A stretch of DNA of 64,000 nucleotides, from contig CAJVGD010000002.1 in NCBI GenBank assembly GCA_910890315.1, positions 806,001 to 870,000 of the forward strand, given 5' to 3'. Source of the stretch: Serendipita indica DSM 11827 (lineage: Eukaryota > Basidiomycota > Agaricomycetes > Sebacinales > Serendipitaceae). Within the stretch, counting starts at the first letter, position 1. Each line of letters begins with the position of its first letter. The position numbers were made by a program, and so were the translations under genes. Shown here in pieces: positions 22,858 through 35,207 of the stretch. Under the pieces are notes generated by a model. That model worked only from the letters and a program-made list of their open reading frames with translations, was not told the origin of the DNA and did no database searches.

Positions 22858-23650
22858 CCGATGAAATCAGACCAGTGGGATGAGAAGCTGAGTCTCAACT
22901 GCTGTGCAACTTGACCGTCGTATGAGGGCTTTTGTAATGGCGGTTGGACGAAAGAAGACACACTGAGAAGGTCGCGTGCAACCGTGCATGTGGTACGCGG
23001 CAGTGGGGTTCGTCGGTGCTTCTTTGACCTCGGGGAGAGTCGGGTGCACTGCTCCATTACGAAACGTAAAGTATAGCACGGCTAGCTGCCGGAATAGGTG
23101 CCGCTAGCGGCGACTTCTTGGTTGGAACCTATCAGTCAACAAAGACGAGATCAGAACCCCTCTCATATACATTTCATCAATCAAATTCCCGATATCACTG
23201 ACCCATTTCTACACAATGTCTTCAGTTCGGTGTGAATGTTCGAGCGATTTGTGCCTCGATGCAGCGTCTAATGTTCCCTTTCTTGAGCAGGAGTTATAAT
23301 CCAATCCAGTAGTTATCCGGTTTGGTCCCGTAATTGGCTGCATAGACACCAGCGCAGTGAGAATATGCGACGAATTCGGCGACTGAGTGTGATCCAAGGC
23401 ATGTGCCGTTCATCTCATCCCTGGAGCTCGCCATTTATTGAGATACAGAAAGGAGTGGACGATTAGGCTAGCAGCTTCGAGAGATACGAAACCAGCGGCC
23501 CAATATATTCCCATGGTCGTTATCTCTAGTCCATTCTCGTGACGATAATAGAGTGGGTATTTCGTATTCTTCCTGAGAACGCCCTAAGGGCTGCTGCGAT
23601 TGTCGTCGGCGGAGGCCAAAAGTCGAACGCAGTTTGCCCCCACCGACGAT
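22858..23650. other. Divergent intergenic region
   Basis: About 790 bases lie between the UNC93-like start (minus) and the NAT9-like start (plus). Open frames are present on both strands, but none shows a recognisable domain, conserved splice pattern or codon bias. The longest (minus, 23468-23956) overlaps the NAT9 exons antisense. Confidence 0.4.
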
Positions 23651-24460
23651 ATGCGCATCAACGAGGCCATTGCACTGGTGACACCTCAGGTCGTCCTTGT
23701 GCCATACAGGTGCATGCTTTTGCTCTTTTGGTTTGTAGGAACTCATCGTCCTCCTCCAGCTAGAAAGAAACACGTTCATGTTAGATTTGATGAAGAATCG
23801 GTTGGTTGAGACTGACCTAATCACAGCGCTACCATGAATGGATGAAATCGCCGGAGCTGAGGGAGCAAACCGCATCAGAGCCCCTGACACTGGCAGAAGA
23901 ATACGACATGCAGGCAAAGTGGAGGCTGGATGAAGACAGTAAGCGCTCCCTATCACATGCCATCAGAGATCTCATATCGTACAGAACTCACCTTTATCAT
24001 CCTACCACGCCTCGAGATTGGCGCAAAGGAGCCCTGCGAGACTTCTGTGGCCCAGATTGATGCACTTCCAATGGTCGGAGATGTGAACATTTTCTTGATT
24101 CGCAACGAGGACATTGAAAACGGAGTGGAAATAGAAGTCGAGGTGATGATTGCGGAAGCGGCCTATCGGAAACGTGGGCTGGCATATGCTGCAGTCTCAA
24201 CTCTTCTCCGCTACGCATCATCTTCCGAGATTATCCGCGACGACGACGGTTCAACCCGGCCAGCTACTTTGTCCATGTTTGTTGTCCGGATAGGCGCTTC
24301 AAATCTGGCATCTATAGGGCTCTTTAACAAGCTAGGATTTGTTGTCACTAAACCTGCAAACGTCTTTGGAGAGATAGAGATGCGCCTCGGCACGGATGCT
24401 CCAATACCTTGGCTGGACGCACCAATCGAGTTCATAGACTATCCCCTTGAACTAGAATAA
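23651..24460 (+). CDS. GNAT acetyltransferase, NAT9 family
   Basis: An acetyl-CoA-dependent N-acetyltransferase like animal NAT9. Start at 23651: MRINEAIALVTPQVVLVPY matches the N-terminal beta strand of the family. After an intron, YHEWMKSPELREQTASEPLT and EEYDMQAKWRLDED are family hallmarks. After a second intron (about 23940-23990) come LTFIILPRLEI, MVGDVNIFL and EVEVMIAEAAYRKRGLAYAA, which is the acetyl-CoA binding A motif. Then VVRIGASNLASIGLFNKLGF, which is motif B, and the stop at 24458. A few residues expected between VPY and YHEW seem missing, so the first intron at about 23702-23828 may hide a small exon. Animal NAT9 is linked to microtubule stability and JNK signalling; the role in fungi is unclear. 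Confidence 0.88.
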
Positions 24461-24631
24461 ACTTTATTCCTTTATTGCGCAACTTGTTCATAAGGTGGCA
24501 GGAGCCCATGTAAGTTGCCTCCCAGCCATGTGGTGAGTCTAGAAGTATTTGTTGCGAAATTCAAAGGCTGACCTCAATCAGGTGTACTCGCTGGTTTCTC
24601 CCTCTAATAATCTTACCGTGAGTGTGCGTAC

Positions 24632-25375
24632 ATGTTGCTAGATCACTTTCTCAAATGTAACAAGCGTACCGACAACCCGGCCGTACTTTCTTGTCCTCTA
24701 CCTCATATCGGCCTTGTTTCATGCGAGACCCTGGTATTTCCACGTTCAGATTGGTCACTCAACGATACTAATAAGCCACCCAGTGCCTATTGCATTCTCA
24801 TTTTGGTCGCTTCATTTCTGTCATCATGTTACTGGTCGGCGATTCCACCATCCTCCTTTAGTCCAGAGTCTCTTTCGGCTCTAAACGCCACGGAACTGAA
24901 AGCAATCTGGGACATGAACTCTATCGAACTCCTTTCGAGGTGTTGGTGCGACTTTCAGCGAACCCCATTCTTTGGCCACTTTAATGAGACAAAATGGGAG
25001 ATAGATAGTCTCAAAGCGGCCACTGAAGCGGCCAACCTCACGAGTTACATGGAGCCAGATCCTGCGCAACCGACCAAGGGTATGTGATACGCCAGCGAGG
25101 GTTTGAGTGTCTGATTGATTGCAATAGAAACAAGATGGACGAGATGGATTGACTCTATTTGGTGGCAACCAGACCCTATCATCCCAAAGCAACCAGTGGA
25201 CAATCGCATGGACTCGGCCTCCGCTAACGCGGTCAACTCCCCTGACCCAGCACACCAAGTGGATACAACACCATCTCCTATCCACTCGCGGCCATTGTCA
25301 CGTTTAAGACGCAAGTATGATCTTCGGCCCTATGGCATCGACCTGATCCTCGACTTTGGGTGGCAACGGTTCTGA
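24632..25375 (+). CDS. Hypothetical membrane protein
   Basis: No family is recognised. An intron from about 24732 to 24782 is supported by a donor after CCCTG, a near-perfect branch site (actaat) and a CAG acceptor. Across it the frame gives two adjacent hydrophobic stretches (YFLVLYLISALFHARP, then AYCILILVASFLSSCYW). A lumenal or extracellular-type region follows (LNATELKAIWDMNSIELLS, CWCDFQRTPFFGHFNETKWE) with N-x-T sites. A second intron at about 25080-25128 leads to TRWTRWIDSIWWQPDPI and a C-terminus YGIDLILDFGWQRF. The true start is uncertain and may lie in a small exon upstream near 24500-24530. Confidence 0.45.
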
Positions 25376-25496
25376 TTCAGAATGTAAAGTATTAATATAT
25401 ACTCCGCTACCAAAGGTTATATGGGGACTGAATAAGGAGACTGAGTCGAAGCTACTGGCCTAAAAAGCCATAACATACAAATCCGTTTGAATAAGA

Positions 25497-27224
25497 TTAA
25501 CAGCAGCTCCAATCTTTTGATTTGCTTCGGGTTGAGTCTCCGTCTTGCAGACCACGAAGAATGATACGACTGTCGCCGTTACCGGTCGTCCCGGGAGCTC
25601 CTCCACTCTCTAGCATGTGAAGTTGGCTCTCCTCCCACTCCCACTTTCTCACAACGCGCTCTCCAATGTAATTGAACACGTCTACGAGGTTTTCTCCCGT
25701 CTTCGCCGAGGTGAAGAACAGAGCTGGACCGGGTGGCGGTTTGGAAGCGGCCAGCTTTTTGGACGCGGCATCGAGCTGCGCAGGAGTCGAGAGGTCTCTC
25801 TTAATCTCGTTTGACGAGTTCATTCTTGCCGGTGTAATTGTTTGCAACGAAGAGTCGGAGTTGGACGAGACGACTCTCTGTCTCGTTGTGGTAGCATGTT
25901 CGCCAGGAACATCCAAGTGCTGACTGGATGTTTGCTTGGATGGCGTTGATGAGCCATCAAGGTTCGGCGTCCCAGCTGGACTAACACTTTTGTAGCCAGA
26001 ATCCAGTGCGATCTCACCCTCTCCTACCACTCCGGCCGCATTTTCTGCAATGGCTTGCTCCACTTCTGGATCCCAGAAGACTGCGCCGTTGAGAATATTG
26101 GTGTCCCTCCCTCGTCCGGATGGTGTCGGAGGCCCAGAGTCGATTAGTGATGAAGATGCCGTATGGTATATCGACATCGCGGTCGAGTTCATCGTTCCAT
26201 TGCCGTATGCCATACGTGAGCGAGAGGTCCCTCGCGAGTCTGCACTTTCCCGCGTGCTAACTTGTTTCAGACGCGAACGTTCAGGTATAGGTGATGGGGT
26301 TGCTGAGTTCCACCCTGGTTCGGCTTGAGGAGCCACGGAGCCATTTGGCAGGGGAACCAAGTTTCGTAGATACTCCTGGGCCTCCTCTTCGGTGACGATT
26401 CGGTCATCTTGCATGCTATTACCACTCCCGACACGCTGGTGTTTCTTTTTCCACGTTCCAGTTTGCCTGCCCTCAATGAGATCCATTTTGTTCCCCACGA
26501 CAGCGACCGGAAAGTCTGCTTCAGCCCCCTCCTCAATTGGGCAACGCATCTTGAACTCGTTCCACCATCTGGTGAGTGAGTCTAGCGACAGTGGATCCGT
26601 CACGTCGTAGACGAGAATCACGGCATCGGCTCCTCTACAGCAAAACAATCAGGTGTTGACAAGAGCATTGCATGTTAGGGCCTACCGGAAAAAGGCAGAG
26701 GACAGGCCGGAGAATCGTTCTTCACTGGCGTCGATACTTGTATATGCTCGAGACCTAATATACTGACCTTGGCCTGCTGTGTCCTGTTATCGTATGTCAG
26801 TGTCGAGGTCCCATATATGGAGAAGAACCGGCGTGCTCTGGGAACCATGTGCGTCACGCGAGGACTGGAAACACGTAACGAGTCTCCAACGTCATGTATG
26901 CGTATAGTTGCAACCAGAATGCGCAAGGTCTACTCACCCAGATTTGCAACTGCACGGTCTCGTCCGGTATCGAAGGATGTGGGATAGTTTTCGTCAAAAA
27001 GTCTGCACCAATAGTCGCCCGATAGTTTGTAGAGAAGCGTCCGCTCGTATACTATGTACAGAACTGAGCTGTCCTTGCCGCCACTGGTCTGAGAAGCTGC
27101 GTACCTTCGTCCGCAAGGACGTCTGCCGCAACAGAGCTGAGCACAGTCTAATACAGTCGCAAAGTATCCGACGTACCTTTCCGACGCCAGACGCTCCTAC
27201 AATGACGAGCTTGACGTTGAGCAT
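25497..27224 (-). CDS. Rab7-like small GTPase with a long insert between G4 and G5
   Basis: A Ras-superfamily GTPase of roughly 455 residues, against about 205 for a normal Rab7. Exons from 27224 give MLNVKLVIVGASGVGK (P loop, G1), TSLRTK, YTSGRFSTNYRATIGADFL (effector loop with the Rab7-type ATIGADF), DTAGQ (G3), ERFSGLSSAFFRGADAVIL and VYDVTDPLSLDSLTRWW, then VVGNKMD (G4). A low-complexity S/T/P insert follows before FFTSAKTGENLVDVFNYIG (G5). The tail ends in CC, a typical Rab geranylgeranylation site. The G4-G5 distance is about 257 residues, where about 30 is usual. The whole insert lies within one long exon, so it is not an intron misread: no stop interrupts it. It is probably a vesicle-trafficking GTPase of the late endosome/vacuole class. 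The start lies only 68 bases from the divergent RSC-like gene. Confidence 0.88.
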
Positions 27225-27292
27225 TGTCGAGGAAAGGTCCAAGGTATCGCCTGAGCAAACTTAGAGCCGCCCACGAGCCTCTTCGTTCAGCC
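27225..27292. promoter_or_regulatory. Very short bidirectional promoter region
   Basis: Only 68 bases separate the start codons of the Rab7-like gene (minus, 27224) and the bromodomain/BAH gene (plus, 27293). The leaders must overlap, or one of the starts must be fed by an upstream non-coding exon. No clear TATA box is seen. Confidence 0.5.
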
Positions 27293-30080
27293 ATGCCAAT
27301 TGCCAACGCATATAAAGAGGCCGTACAAAATATTATCAACAAGCTTAATGCAGAGGTCACTCCTACAAAGCCCCGGAGGCATCTATCCACCATGGTTCGT
27401 CAAGTTTACGCTCGCTGGTCTTGTCTCACGGCTGAATTGCTTTTAAACTTTCTTGATAACTCTGTCCGGATTAGTTTTTGGACCTTCCAGACCCAACAAC
27501 ATACGGCGACTACTATACCATCATCACGGAGCCTCGGAGCATCAACGGTGTGCAAGAAAAGCTACAAAAGAATAGATATCGCAACATATTGGATGTGTTG
27601 AACGATCTGTACCTGACATTTGCCAATGCCTTGCACTACAACGAAGCGTCGTCGCAGATTGCAAAGGATGCCACTGTTCTTCAGGTTAGTCTTAGATCGA
27701 CAAAGGGGAAACAGGTTTGTTGATGGAAATCGGTTCATAGGAACTGTTTCTGAAATTGTGGAAAGACGACCCCTACCTTCCTAATGCACAACCGACAAAA
27801 CAACCTGGCCGCAAGCCAGGGTTTCGAACGGCACCTCTTCCACGAATGTCATCCTTTGCTCCCCCAATGAGACACTTTAATTCCATCCAACCTGCGTATC
27901 CCACTGCGTTGGCCACCATTCAGCTCAAGCCTATTGGAAAACCCCCTCCACCAATTATCGCCCCAAGGTTACAGCCTTTACCCAAACGAAAACGCCGGAA
28001 AGTCGTCGCCAAGAGCGAGATTGAAGCCCCAGCAGCTTCAGCTTCTCTCCAAACGCCGAGACGTCCTGGATCACCCGCGTTCTCGGAAGTGGACTTGACG
28101 CATCCGTATGATGGAGAGGAGAATGACCCGGATATTCCGCAGGCTCATCTCGCAAATGATATGGATACGGACCTCGTGCTCAATAGGCTTGAACAGAGTC
28201 TTCCTCTCTGGTCACCGTGGCATGATGATGATCCGGCTTCCAGACCTGGTTGGATGACTGTAAGCAACCACGAGGAGCTACAAAGGAGGCTGGAAACAGT
28301 TGTTTCTATTCTGGGAGCTTATAACAACGGTGCAGAGTGCGTCATTTTCTGACTATACCTTGCGAGGCTAACCGGCAGAAGAAATAAACCCATCGCTGCA
28401 CTCGAGAATATTCCGGCTCAACCTGAGCCCAAAACAACGCACAGTGACGCCCTTAGCTGGGAAGTTATCACCAGCCGGGTCATACAACGCCACTATCTGT
28501 CTTCTGTACAGTTTGAAGTCGATCTGTTCCGCCTTTTTGAAAAAGCACGACGTCACTACAAGCAATTTAGCCCAGAGTATTCCTCAATCATGATTTGTCA
28601 GGTCCGTGTTTCTCCAGAAGTTCGGTCTTGACCTCTCATTACCTTGCAGAGACTCGCCAACTTGCTGACCTCCCCAAATTATCATCAATTATTGGCCACG
28701 CCGCTGACCTTACCTTCTTTGCCCGCCCCTCAGACTGCTCAGCCGCGGAAACATATTGTTGACGGAATTGTGGTGGATAATCCAACCGGGTCGACTTCAT
28801 ACGATGTTCAAGCAAACGGCAGAATGGCTATGAATTCTGTCTTCTCAAAGGTCTGTTTCGTTATGTGTCTCGAGCTATCTTATGAATCCGATTGTAGGGC
28901 ATCGAGTACCGTGTTGGCGACTTTGTGCATCTGTTCAACTCGGAAGACATGTCTCACCCTCTTGTTGGGCAAATATGGGCATGTTGGACAGACGGAGCTC
29001 ACTCTACGTTCACGGTGTGTTGGTACCTCCATCCAGATCAGACAACACACACTCCGGACCACCCGTTTTATGAAAACGAAGTAGTGAAAACTGGTACGCA
29101 CGCATGGTTTCCATCGTCTGTCTAACCGTGTCGCAGGCCTCTATGTAGACTACTCTCCGGAGGACATCGTCGAGAAAGTTGCAGTGCAGTTTTTCCCTCA
29201 CTACTTCACCGGTAGACCGAGGCCACCTCACTGGTATCCTTCATGGCCGCTCTACATGTGCGAGCAACGATACGACGATCGGAGTCGAACGTTCCGCCGA
29301 ATTGCCAAACCCGAGCTCTGCTTTCCACACGCACTGAGGAAAAATGGCGCGACGAGTCGCTCTAATTCGATTATTCGCGCTCATCTTTATCAAAATCCAG
29401 GATTGGACGTGCTGCAACCAATCTTTCCCTTTGAGAGGCTTGTTCTGCCGCTCCGTAAGTCTGGTCCTAACGCGGGGCCACGACGAGCTGCTTCAACTGG
29501 GCCGACAAGCTTCACGATTGGGCCCGCTGAAGCAAAGGATGTACAAATGGCGAGTGCCTCCAACGGCTTTGATTATGGACGAGGTCGACCGAAGCGGATG
29601 GCCGCGGTCAAAGCTGCAAGTGCCGTAGGGCCTCCCGTACCGGGCTCTACGACTGGTTCTGCATTATCATCTACAGGAAATCCTGCAGCTGGCGTCACGA
29701 ATACTGCACCGGGAGATAGGACCGTCATTTCAGCTGCAGGAGGAGGGATAATTACATCTGCAAACGTTGAAAAGCTCACTTCAGAAACTAGTACGTATGT
29801 TCATCTGCCCTTTATGACTTGCTAATGGCCTGCCCTAGCGCATCACTTTGACCGTGACCCTGTGACCGATGAGATGCTTTGGTTTTCCGGTGCACCATTG
29901 GATGTGGCAAAGCCTCATGGCCTCCACTACAGTCTGGATTATCTCTACGAGATAGCACTTAGACAAAAACGTCAAGCCGGTGTGGACGGTGTTGAAGACT
30001 CTAACGTTCGTCGAACTCGGGTCGTCCCACCGACTGCAAGCGAACTTTGGTATCAAGTGTCTCAGGGTACTTCGGCTTGA
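27293..30080 (+). CDS. Bromodomain and BAH domain chromatin-remodelling subunit, RSC1/RSC2 type
   Basis: A predicted subunit of an RSC/PBAF chromatin remodeller. Start MPIANAYKEAVQNIINKLNA at 27293. The first bromodomain has FLDLPDPTTYGDYYTIITEP, SINGVQEKLQKNRYRNI, DLYLTFANALHYNEASSQI. A basic linker carries PLPKRKRRKVVAKSE, a likely nuclear signal. A second, more divergent bromodomain-like region follows (FEVDLFRLFEKARRHYKQFS, YSSIMICQRLANLLTSP). The BAH domain has YRVGDFVHLFNSEDM, PLVGQIWACWTDG, FTVCWYLHPDQTTHTP and the CT2-type extension (WYPSWPLYMCEQRYDDRSRT, PFERLVLPLR). The tail ends VVPPTASELWYQVSQGTSA. Domain order bromo-bromo-BAH is that of yeast Rsc1/Rsc2 and the N-terminal part of polybromo. 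Confidence 0.85.
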
Positions 30081-30210
30081 CTCTAAGGTGTTTGTCGTTA
30101 GAAATGTATAATGCTACATGGGATATGCAAGGGATTTTTAGTGAATACGTTGGCAGATTTAGACGTGGGATGTGCGAAGTGGTGAGTGAGGGAGTAGAAA
30201 TGGGCTCTTG

Positions 30211-32696
30211 TTAGATAGCCCATACCTTGACAGTGGAATCTCTTGCTCCACTGACAAGGTAGCGATCCATATATCGCAGCCTTTCCACTGGTTGGGTATG
30301 TCCGTTGGTGACCAGCGTGGACATTTGCATCGTCGTGCGATTATAAACCTATGGTTTGTCAGGACATAGACGGTATCTCCAGAGGGTTCATACCTTTATT
30401 CCGCTTTCACCTGCACAAGAAACGACCTTGCGGCTGTCAAACTGGAGAGATGTGACCGGATAATCAAAGCGTAGAGTCTCCGCAATGCCACCCGTCCGAA
30501 GATCCCATATCTAAGGAGGGTGAGAAGAAGTATTGATGAGAAGTCTAGGTGCTGACCCTGATCGTTTTATCCAAACTACCGCTGACGATGTGCAACTCGT
30601 CAAACTGTACACAAGTTACCGGTGCAGTATGTCCGACGAGTGTACGATGTGCTTGACCCGTTCGCACTGTAAATGCGTTATTTCTAATCAATTAGCTTCA
30701 AATTGTGCTTACTGTCCCACATTCTGACTGCTCCATCGCCGCTGCCGCTGACGAGTGCGTAGCCCCAGAACTGCACTCCTCCAACAAAGTCCAGATACAT
30801 GTCCCAGCTTCCATCTGCCATTGGGGGGCTAGGGAAGCTGAACGAGTTTGAAGCTGCGGAGAGGAGGCTAGCACCCGGAAGACCTGGAATAGAAAACGTA
30901 GATCCTCTAGGAGATGTCGAAGGCGCGGGTTGAGAAGCCGCATGTGAGAGTGCCCAAAGTATGTCCATTGTGAGAACGCATTGACCAGTATTAATATCCC
31001 ATTGACGAATTGTCTTATCCGATGCACCGCTGACGAGACAGGCATCTTCAAAGTAGATTGAAGAGACTGTCTTTGTATGGCCTTCGAGAGTGCGAAGACA
31101 GCCACGCGGTCGCGCTGGAGCGGCAGGCTTGGGGCGTTCAACAAGAACGGCCGTATCATCCTCTTCTTCGGCGTCTGGGATGCTTGGTGCATTGAAGCGC
31201 GGGCTCGACGCAAGACTTCCGACAAAGCTTTGGTTGAGCGCCTCTTCCTCGTCCTCAACGGCTCTGAGATCCCATACTCGAACGGTATTATCTGTGCCAC
31301 CTGATACACACAAATTGCCTTCTACCTGAAGACACTTGACGATACCTGAAGAGAGTAAGTAAAGTTGCTGACCCGGCGGTGGCTGACTGACCAGTATGAC
31401 CGCGTAAGAATGCTATTTCTTCCCCAGAAGAGAGGTCCCACAGACGTGTGCTTTCATCTTGAGAGGCGCTGACCAGCAGGCCATATGGCTCTGAGATATC
31501 AAGTGCCGTAATTGGTGCGTTATGTGAGGCCAGCGTCATGAACGCCACTCCATGAGGCAGATCATCATGCTCCGAAGGTAGAAATGCGGGCCCTTTTCGC
31601 CGCCTAGAGGGTTGGAATGTTGCGGTGCTGCCTTGTTGTTGCTCTTCGAATTCGGCTCTTTCTTGAACCCCACGCACTGATGACAGATGAGACGTAGCAG
31701 CAAAGTTTGCAGAACAACGCACGTTCGTCCTCAAGCTCGAGGTCTTCTTCCTGTATCCTCAACAGATCTTGCTCAAGCTGGGAGCGAATGAGGTCCAGAG
31801 AATTGATTTTCCGCGTAATTTCGTCAATCTCCGCTTGTGCTAGTCGCTATCGCACACTTTTCAGTAATGAAAAAGTTCAGAGGCAAAATTCGACATACTC
31901 TTCGGACGTGAAGATTTTCCTTATCCTGCAGGATCTCTCTTCGCTGCCTACTCAACTCTTCCTTGCCCAGTATCTTGGATGCTGTAAGGGCATCTCCACG
32001 TTTGGCACCTCTTCGCTTTCGACCATGTGTGCCATGTTCTTCGTCGTTATGGGCGCCTTCGGTGAGCATTCCTCGCGCCTGCATTCCAAGTTTACGGTGG
32101 CTAGAATCTTCACCCTCATTTTCGTCGTCAAACTGCACATTACGAACTTGTCGACGCCGCGCCTTTCCCTTCTCGGAGCTTGGGATGGTCGCGTTGAATC
32201 CCTTGAGGAGGCTGATTTCCTTTGCGACACCATCTGCCTCTGGTATTGGTGTTTGAAGCAAGTCGGGAGTCGACTCTAGAATCCCGAGATCCTGCGATGT
32301 GACAGGTTGCTTCATCGCTAGTCGCAGTGGAGCTCGTCCTAGGGTGCTAAAGTTGAAGTTAGAGAGACCCCTAGCTTCCATGATCCTCCCAGGTTGGTTA
32401 GTTCTTGACGAAGAGGCAGCTGTCTGCACCATTCGCGGCGTCATGATAACCGGTGCGACTGACCCATCAGTAAAGTTGAGAAAGCATGAGCAGTAGCTAT
32501 GATTTGTCAGATAGAGTACATACGCCCAGTTAGTATTTTCGTCGAATGGTCTGCTCGGCTCTGGTTGCTCGTGAAAGGCGCCATGATCGCCTGTGAGACT
32601 GATCCGAGCGTAGAGGTTTGTTGAGTAGTTATAATTGGCTGTAATGCATCCTCTATTGGTCGTTCTCGAGGCGGCGAGCGTGACCGCGAGGTCATG
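30211..32696 (-). CDS. MDV1: Mitochondrial division adaptor, Mdv1/Caf4 type WD40 protein
   Basis: An adaptor that recruits the dynamin Dnm1 to Fis1 on the mitochondrial outer membrane. The start at 32696 gives [20 protein letters not shown]. The N-terminal half contains [20 protein letters not shown] and a basic region. A coiled coil follows ([40 protein letters not shown]), which in Mdv1 mediates dimerisation. The C-terminal half is a WD40 propeller: [96 protein letters not shown], a long loop, [14 protein letters not shown], and the last blade ending DSTVKVWAI (stop at 30211). Fungi often have a single Mdv1/Caf4 gene. Introns are short and frequent in the propeller part. Confidence 0.88.
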
Positions 32697-33317
32697 GCAG
32701 TATCCAACAGACTTTTTGAACTCAACTTCGACACTCAGCCAACCTTGGGGCATCCTCTCGCATTTGCAAATTGTCTATAAATTATAATAGCGAGATATAT
32801 ATGCTTGGTTGCGATTCGAGGAACCGAGGTTCGGTTATCGTGGCCGGTGGAACGACCACTGCAGATTCCTCTCACCCGTGTGGCAAATATCTAGTCATTA
32901 TAAAGGGGCATCCGGATATCCCAGCTTCTCTCGCTCCAGCAATAGGCCATGGCAACGTCTAATACCAGCCTCAAATCTCAGGCTTAGTTCTAGGCTCTTT
33001 TGTTATTCAGCAGCGTACTACTCAAATACATTATTCCTCCTGAGGTAGGTGCATCCCAGGCCAGAGATCCTCTTTTGAACTATGACCACATAGCCCTATC
33101 CCATACATGCAGTGGCCACAATCTCGATCATCTCAGGTGGAATAATCAGGCTCAGAAGCATTGAGTTTGTATTCATGGCTTAATTGGACATGTCCATGGT
33201 CAGATTCTAGGAGGCTGGAATGGTGCCCTTTGCGGGTCCGCCGACGGCGCAAACAGCACTTAAATGGGTACTTCCTCAGTCCCCCCTCGTTTCCCTCACG
33301 CTTCCCTTCCCAGCGAA
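32697..33317. other. Divergent intergenic region bordering the accessory cluster
   Basis: About 620 bases between MDV1 (minus) and gene A of the duplicate cluster (plus). The last 80 bases (33238-33317) resemble 35370-35457 upstream of gene B. Both carry a 'tgcgggt' block, an AT core (ttaaat) and a pyrimidine-rich leader ending 'cccagcga-atg'. The rest holds nothing recognisable. Confidence 0.5.
33259..33265 (+). promoter_or_regulatory. AT core promoter element of gene A
   Basis: cacttaaatg lies about 58 bases before the ATG at 33318. The same element is at 35389-35395 before gene B, within a longer conserved block. This supports a promoter role and shows that the promoter was duplicated along with the gene. 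Confidence 0.4.
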
Positions 33318-35207
33318 ATGAGTGACTACAGCCGGAGCACTTTGGAGCCACGTCCATGCCAGTATTTTAGAGAATGCAGGATAAATCCTGATGTATGGGT
33401 ATTTTCCTCTATTCTACACCTGTCTGAAAGCAGAACTGACAGGGTCACCATTATTGCACCACGGCTAAGAACATATATCAATACCGCAGGCCGTCTGTCA
33501 TCTTACAGAGTATCTTGCTCTGATTAACGTTGAGACTTAGGGATGGAAGTATTTACATCCGCGAGAACGAAGCGTGGGGTCACCATCCCAATGGGGAGAG
33601 AGATTTTGACATTGGACCGCTACGACATCCCGACCTGACCAACGTTGGAGAAGAAAGAGCGGAATTATACAAAAAATTATATAGATTGCGTCATGATCAG
33701 GTAGGTAGATTGCTGGACATAATCCGAATTTTGGCTTCATCTCATACAGAGGTCCATTGGTCGTTTCGATTCTGTGGGGGTGACAAGGCCTATATACAAC
33801 CCAATTAAACCTCTTAAGCCGTCGGATTTGGATCTGCCCAATCGCTCTCCGTCATCTACCTATTCGAAACTGTTGCGTCGCGCCAGTCCTTTGGCAAATA
33901 GAAGTGGCGACATTGAAAGAGTGGTATGTGATACATCTTTACTTAATGTAGCTTCACCACTAGTAGAACCAATTGGTGGATCACCTCGAGCGAATCAACA
34001 TCCCCAGTACGTCTTGATTGACCAATCTAAGATCTTTCTTTGATGCCTCGCCAGCTCCTTCAACGTTCTCGCAACGTCTTCATGCTTACAGCACTGGCCA
34101 GGAATATAGTGTAATTGAAGCCACCCCCAGAATATCAAGGAATGTGGCCGAAACTGAGGCCAAACGCCCTGGAGAACCAAAACTTTCAGGGGGGCACCGT
34201 TTCATCGCCGAGGACAGCCCTAAAACGGAAGCAAGTACAGGTATATCGGATCTTTTGGCAATTGTGAGTCTTATATCGCGTATCAGAAAGTCTTACTTAG
34301 GCATTATACAGGCGAAAGAACATAGCCGTGGAGTCGAGCGCCATGGACAAGCTTGGATCTACGTCGCCGTGGGTCTTGCCCTTAGTCTAGGAGCTATCGA
34401 GCACGAACCCTCCTTGGACTTGGTTGATCGCGCATTGGCTGAAATCTTATCTTACGAAAAGGTGGGGCAAATTTTCCAAGTCTTTATCGTTGCCAATCTG
34501 TTATTCCGCAGAGGAGGAGGGGAGCTCGCGGAGAGGGAGGATCAACCTCGTCAAGCGGAGCATTTGAATCCACCAACAGCTTCACAGGGGAACCCAATGT
34601 CAAGGTGGAGAATCTAGAGCAAGGGTTGAATGGATTGCGACTCTCAGTAGATGATAATGGTAGCACCGGGAGGATGCCAAATACGTTCGGGCAAGTACCT
34701 AACAGAAATTGAATCATATCTGCTCACGATTCGGTTACCATCTAGCCATCCTCCATGTCGACACCTCGTAATCCCGAAATACGTTTTCTACCGAACATGA
34801 AGGTGGTTGCATGCGCTTTCAAGTTGTTGCCTATGGAACTAAGAGATATCCTAGGGAAAATCACGGGCGAAGAAGGCCCCAATCAAACAAGAGCCGGGTT
34901 TATTAGATCCATTTTTGAGCACCTCTAATCCCGGATCCCTAAGCAGGGCAGAGATTGCCGAGACCATCGAGCAAGATGACGCCACAGTATTAATGCAAAA
35001 CCCGGGGAGTAAGGAATTCGAACCATTTTCCTGGGCCGCTGGTATTAGCACCCATGGAGCAACCGAGGCCCCTAAAAAGGTTCGTCAGCTGGAGATATAG
35101 TTCCCTGTCTTATCTCAGTGCAGAGGGGAAGAGCACACGAAGCCAACAAGGACGAACCCGCCTTCAAACGACGTAATCCAGGGCGTGCGGTAAAGAAATC
35201 TGAATAA
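33318..35207 (+). CDS. Lineage-specific hypothetical protein, cluster copy A
   Basis: A multi-exon gene of unknown function. The first exon has the cluster motif E-P-R-P-C-x5-C-x2-N-P-D (LEPRPCQYFRECRINPD) and later GRLSSYR. The next exon has DGSIYIRENEAWGHHPNG, DFDIGPLRHPDLTNVGEER. Further exons give GVTRPIYNPIKPLKPSDLDL, RHGQAWIYVAVGLALSLGA, EHEPSLDLVDRALAEILSY and GSTGRMPNTF. A short last exon after an intron at about 35081-35125 encodes the conserved basic tail (RGRAHEANKDEPAFKRRNPG, then RAVKKSE and the stop at 35205). Copy B (35458-36997) matches it exon by exon at low identity. The splice between GRLSSYR and DGSIYI has no clean donor in the right phase, so the model is uncertain there and copy A may be partly decayed. 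Confidence 0.45.

Noticed and set aside
23468-23956. 162-codon minus-strand open frame
   Set aside because: It overlaps the NAT9-like exons antisense, and its composition looks like non-coding reading of that gene and its leader.
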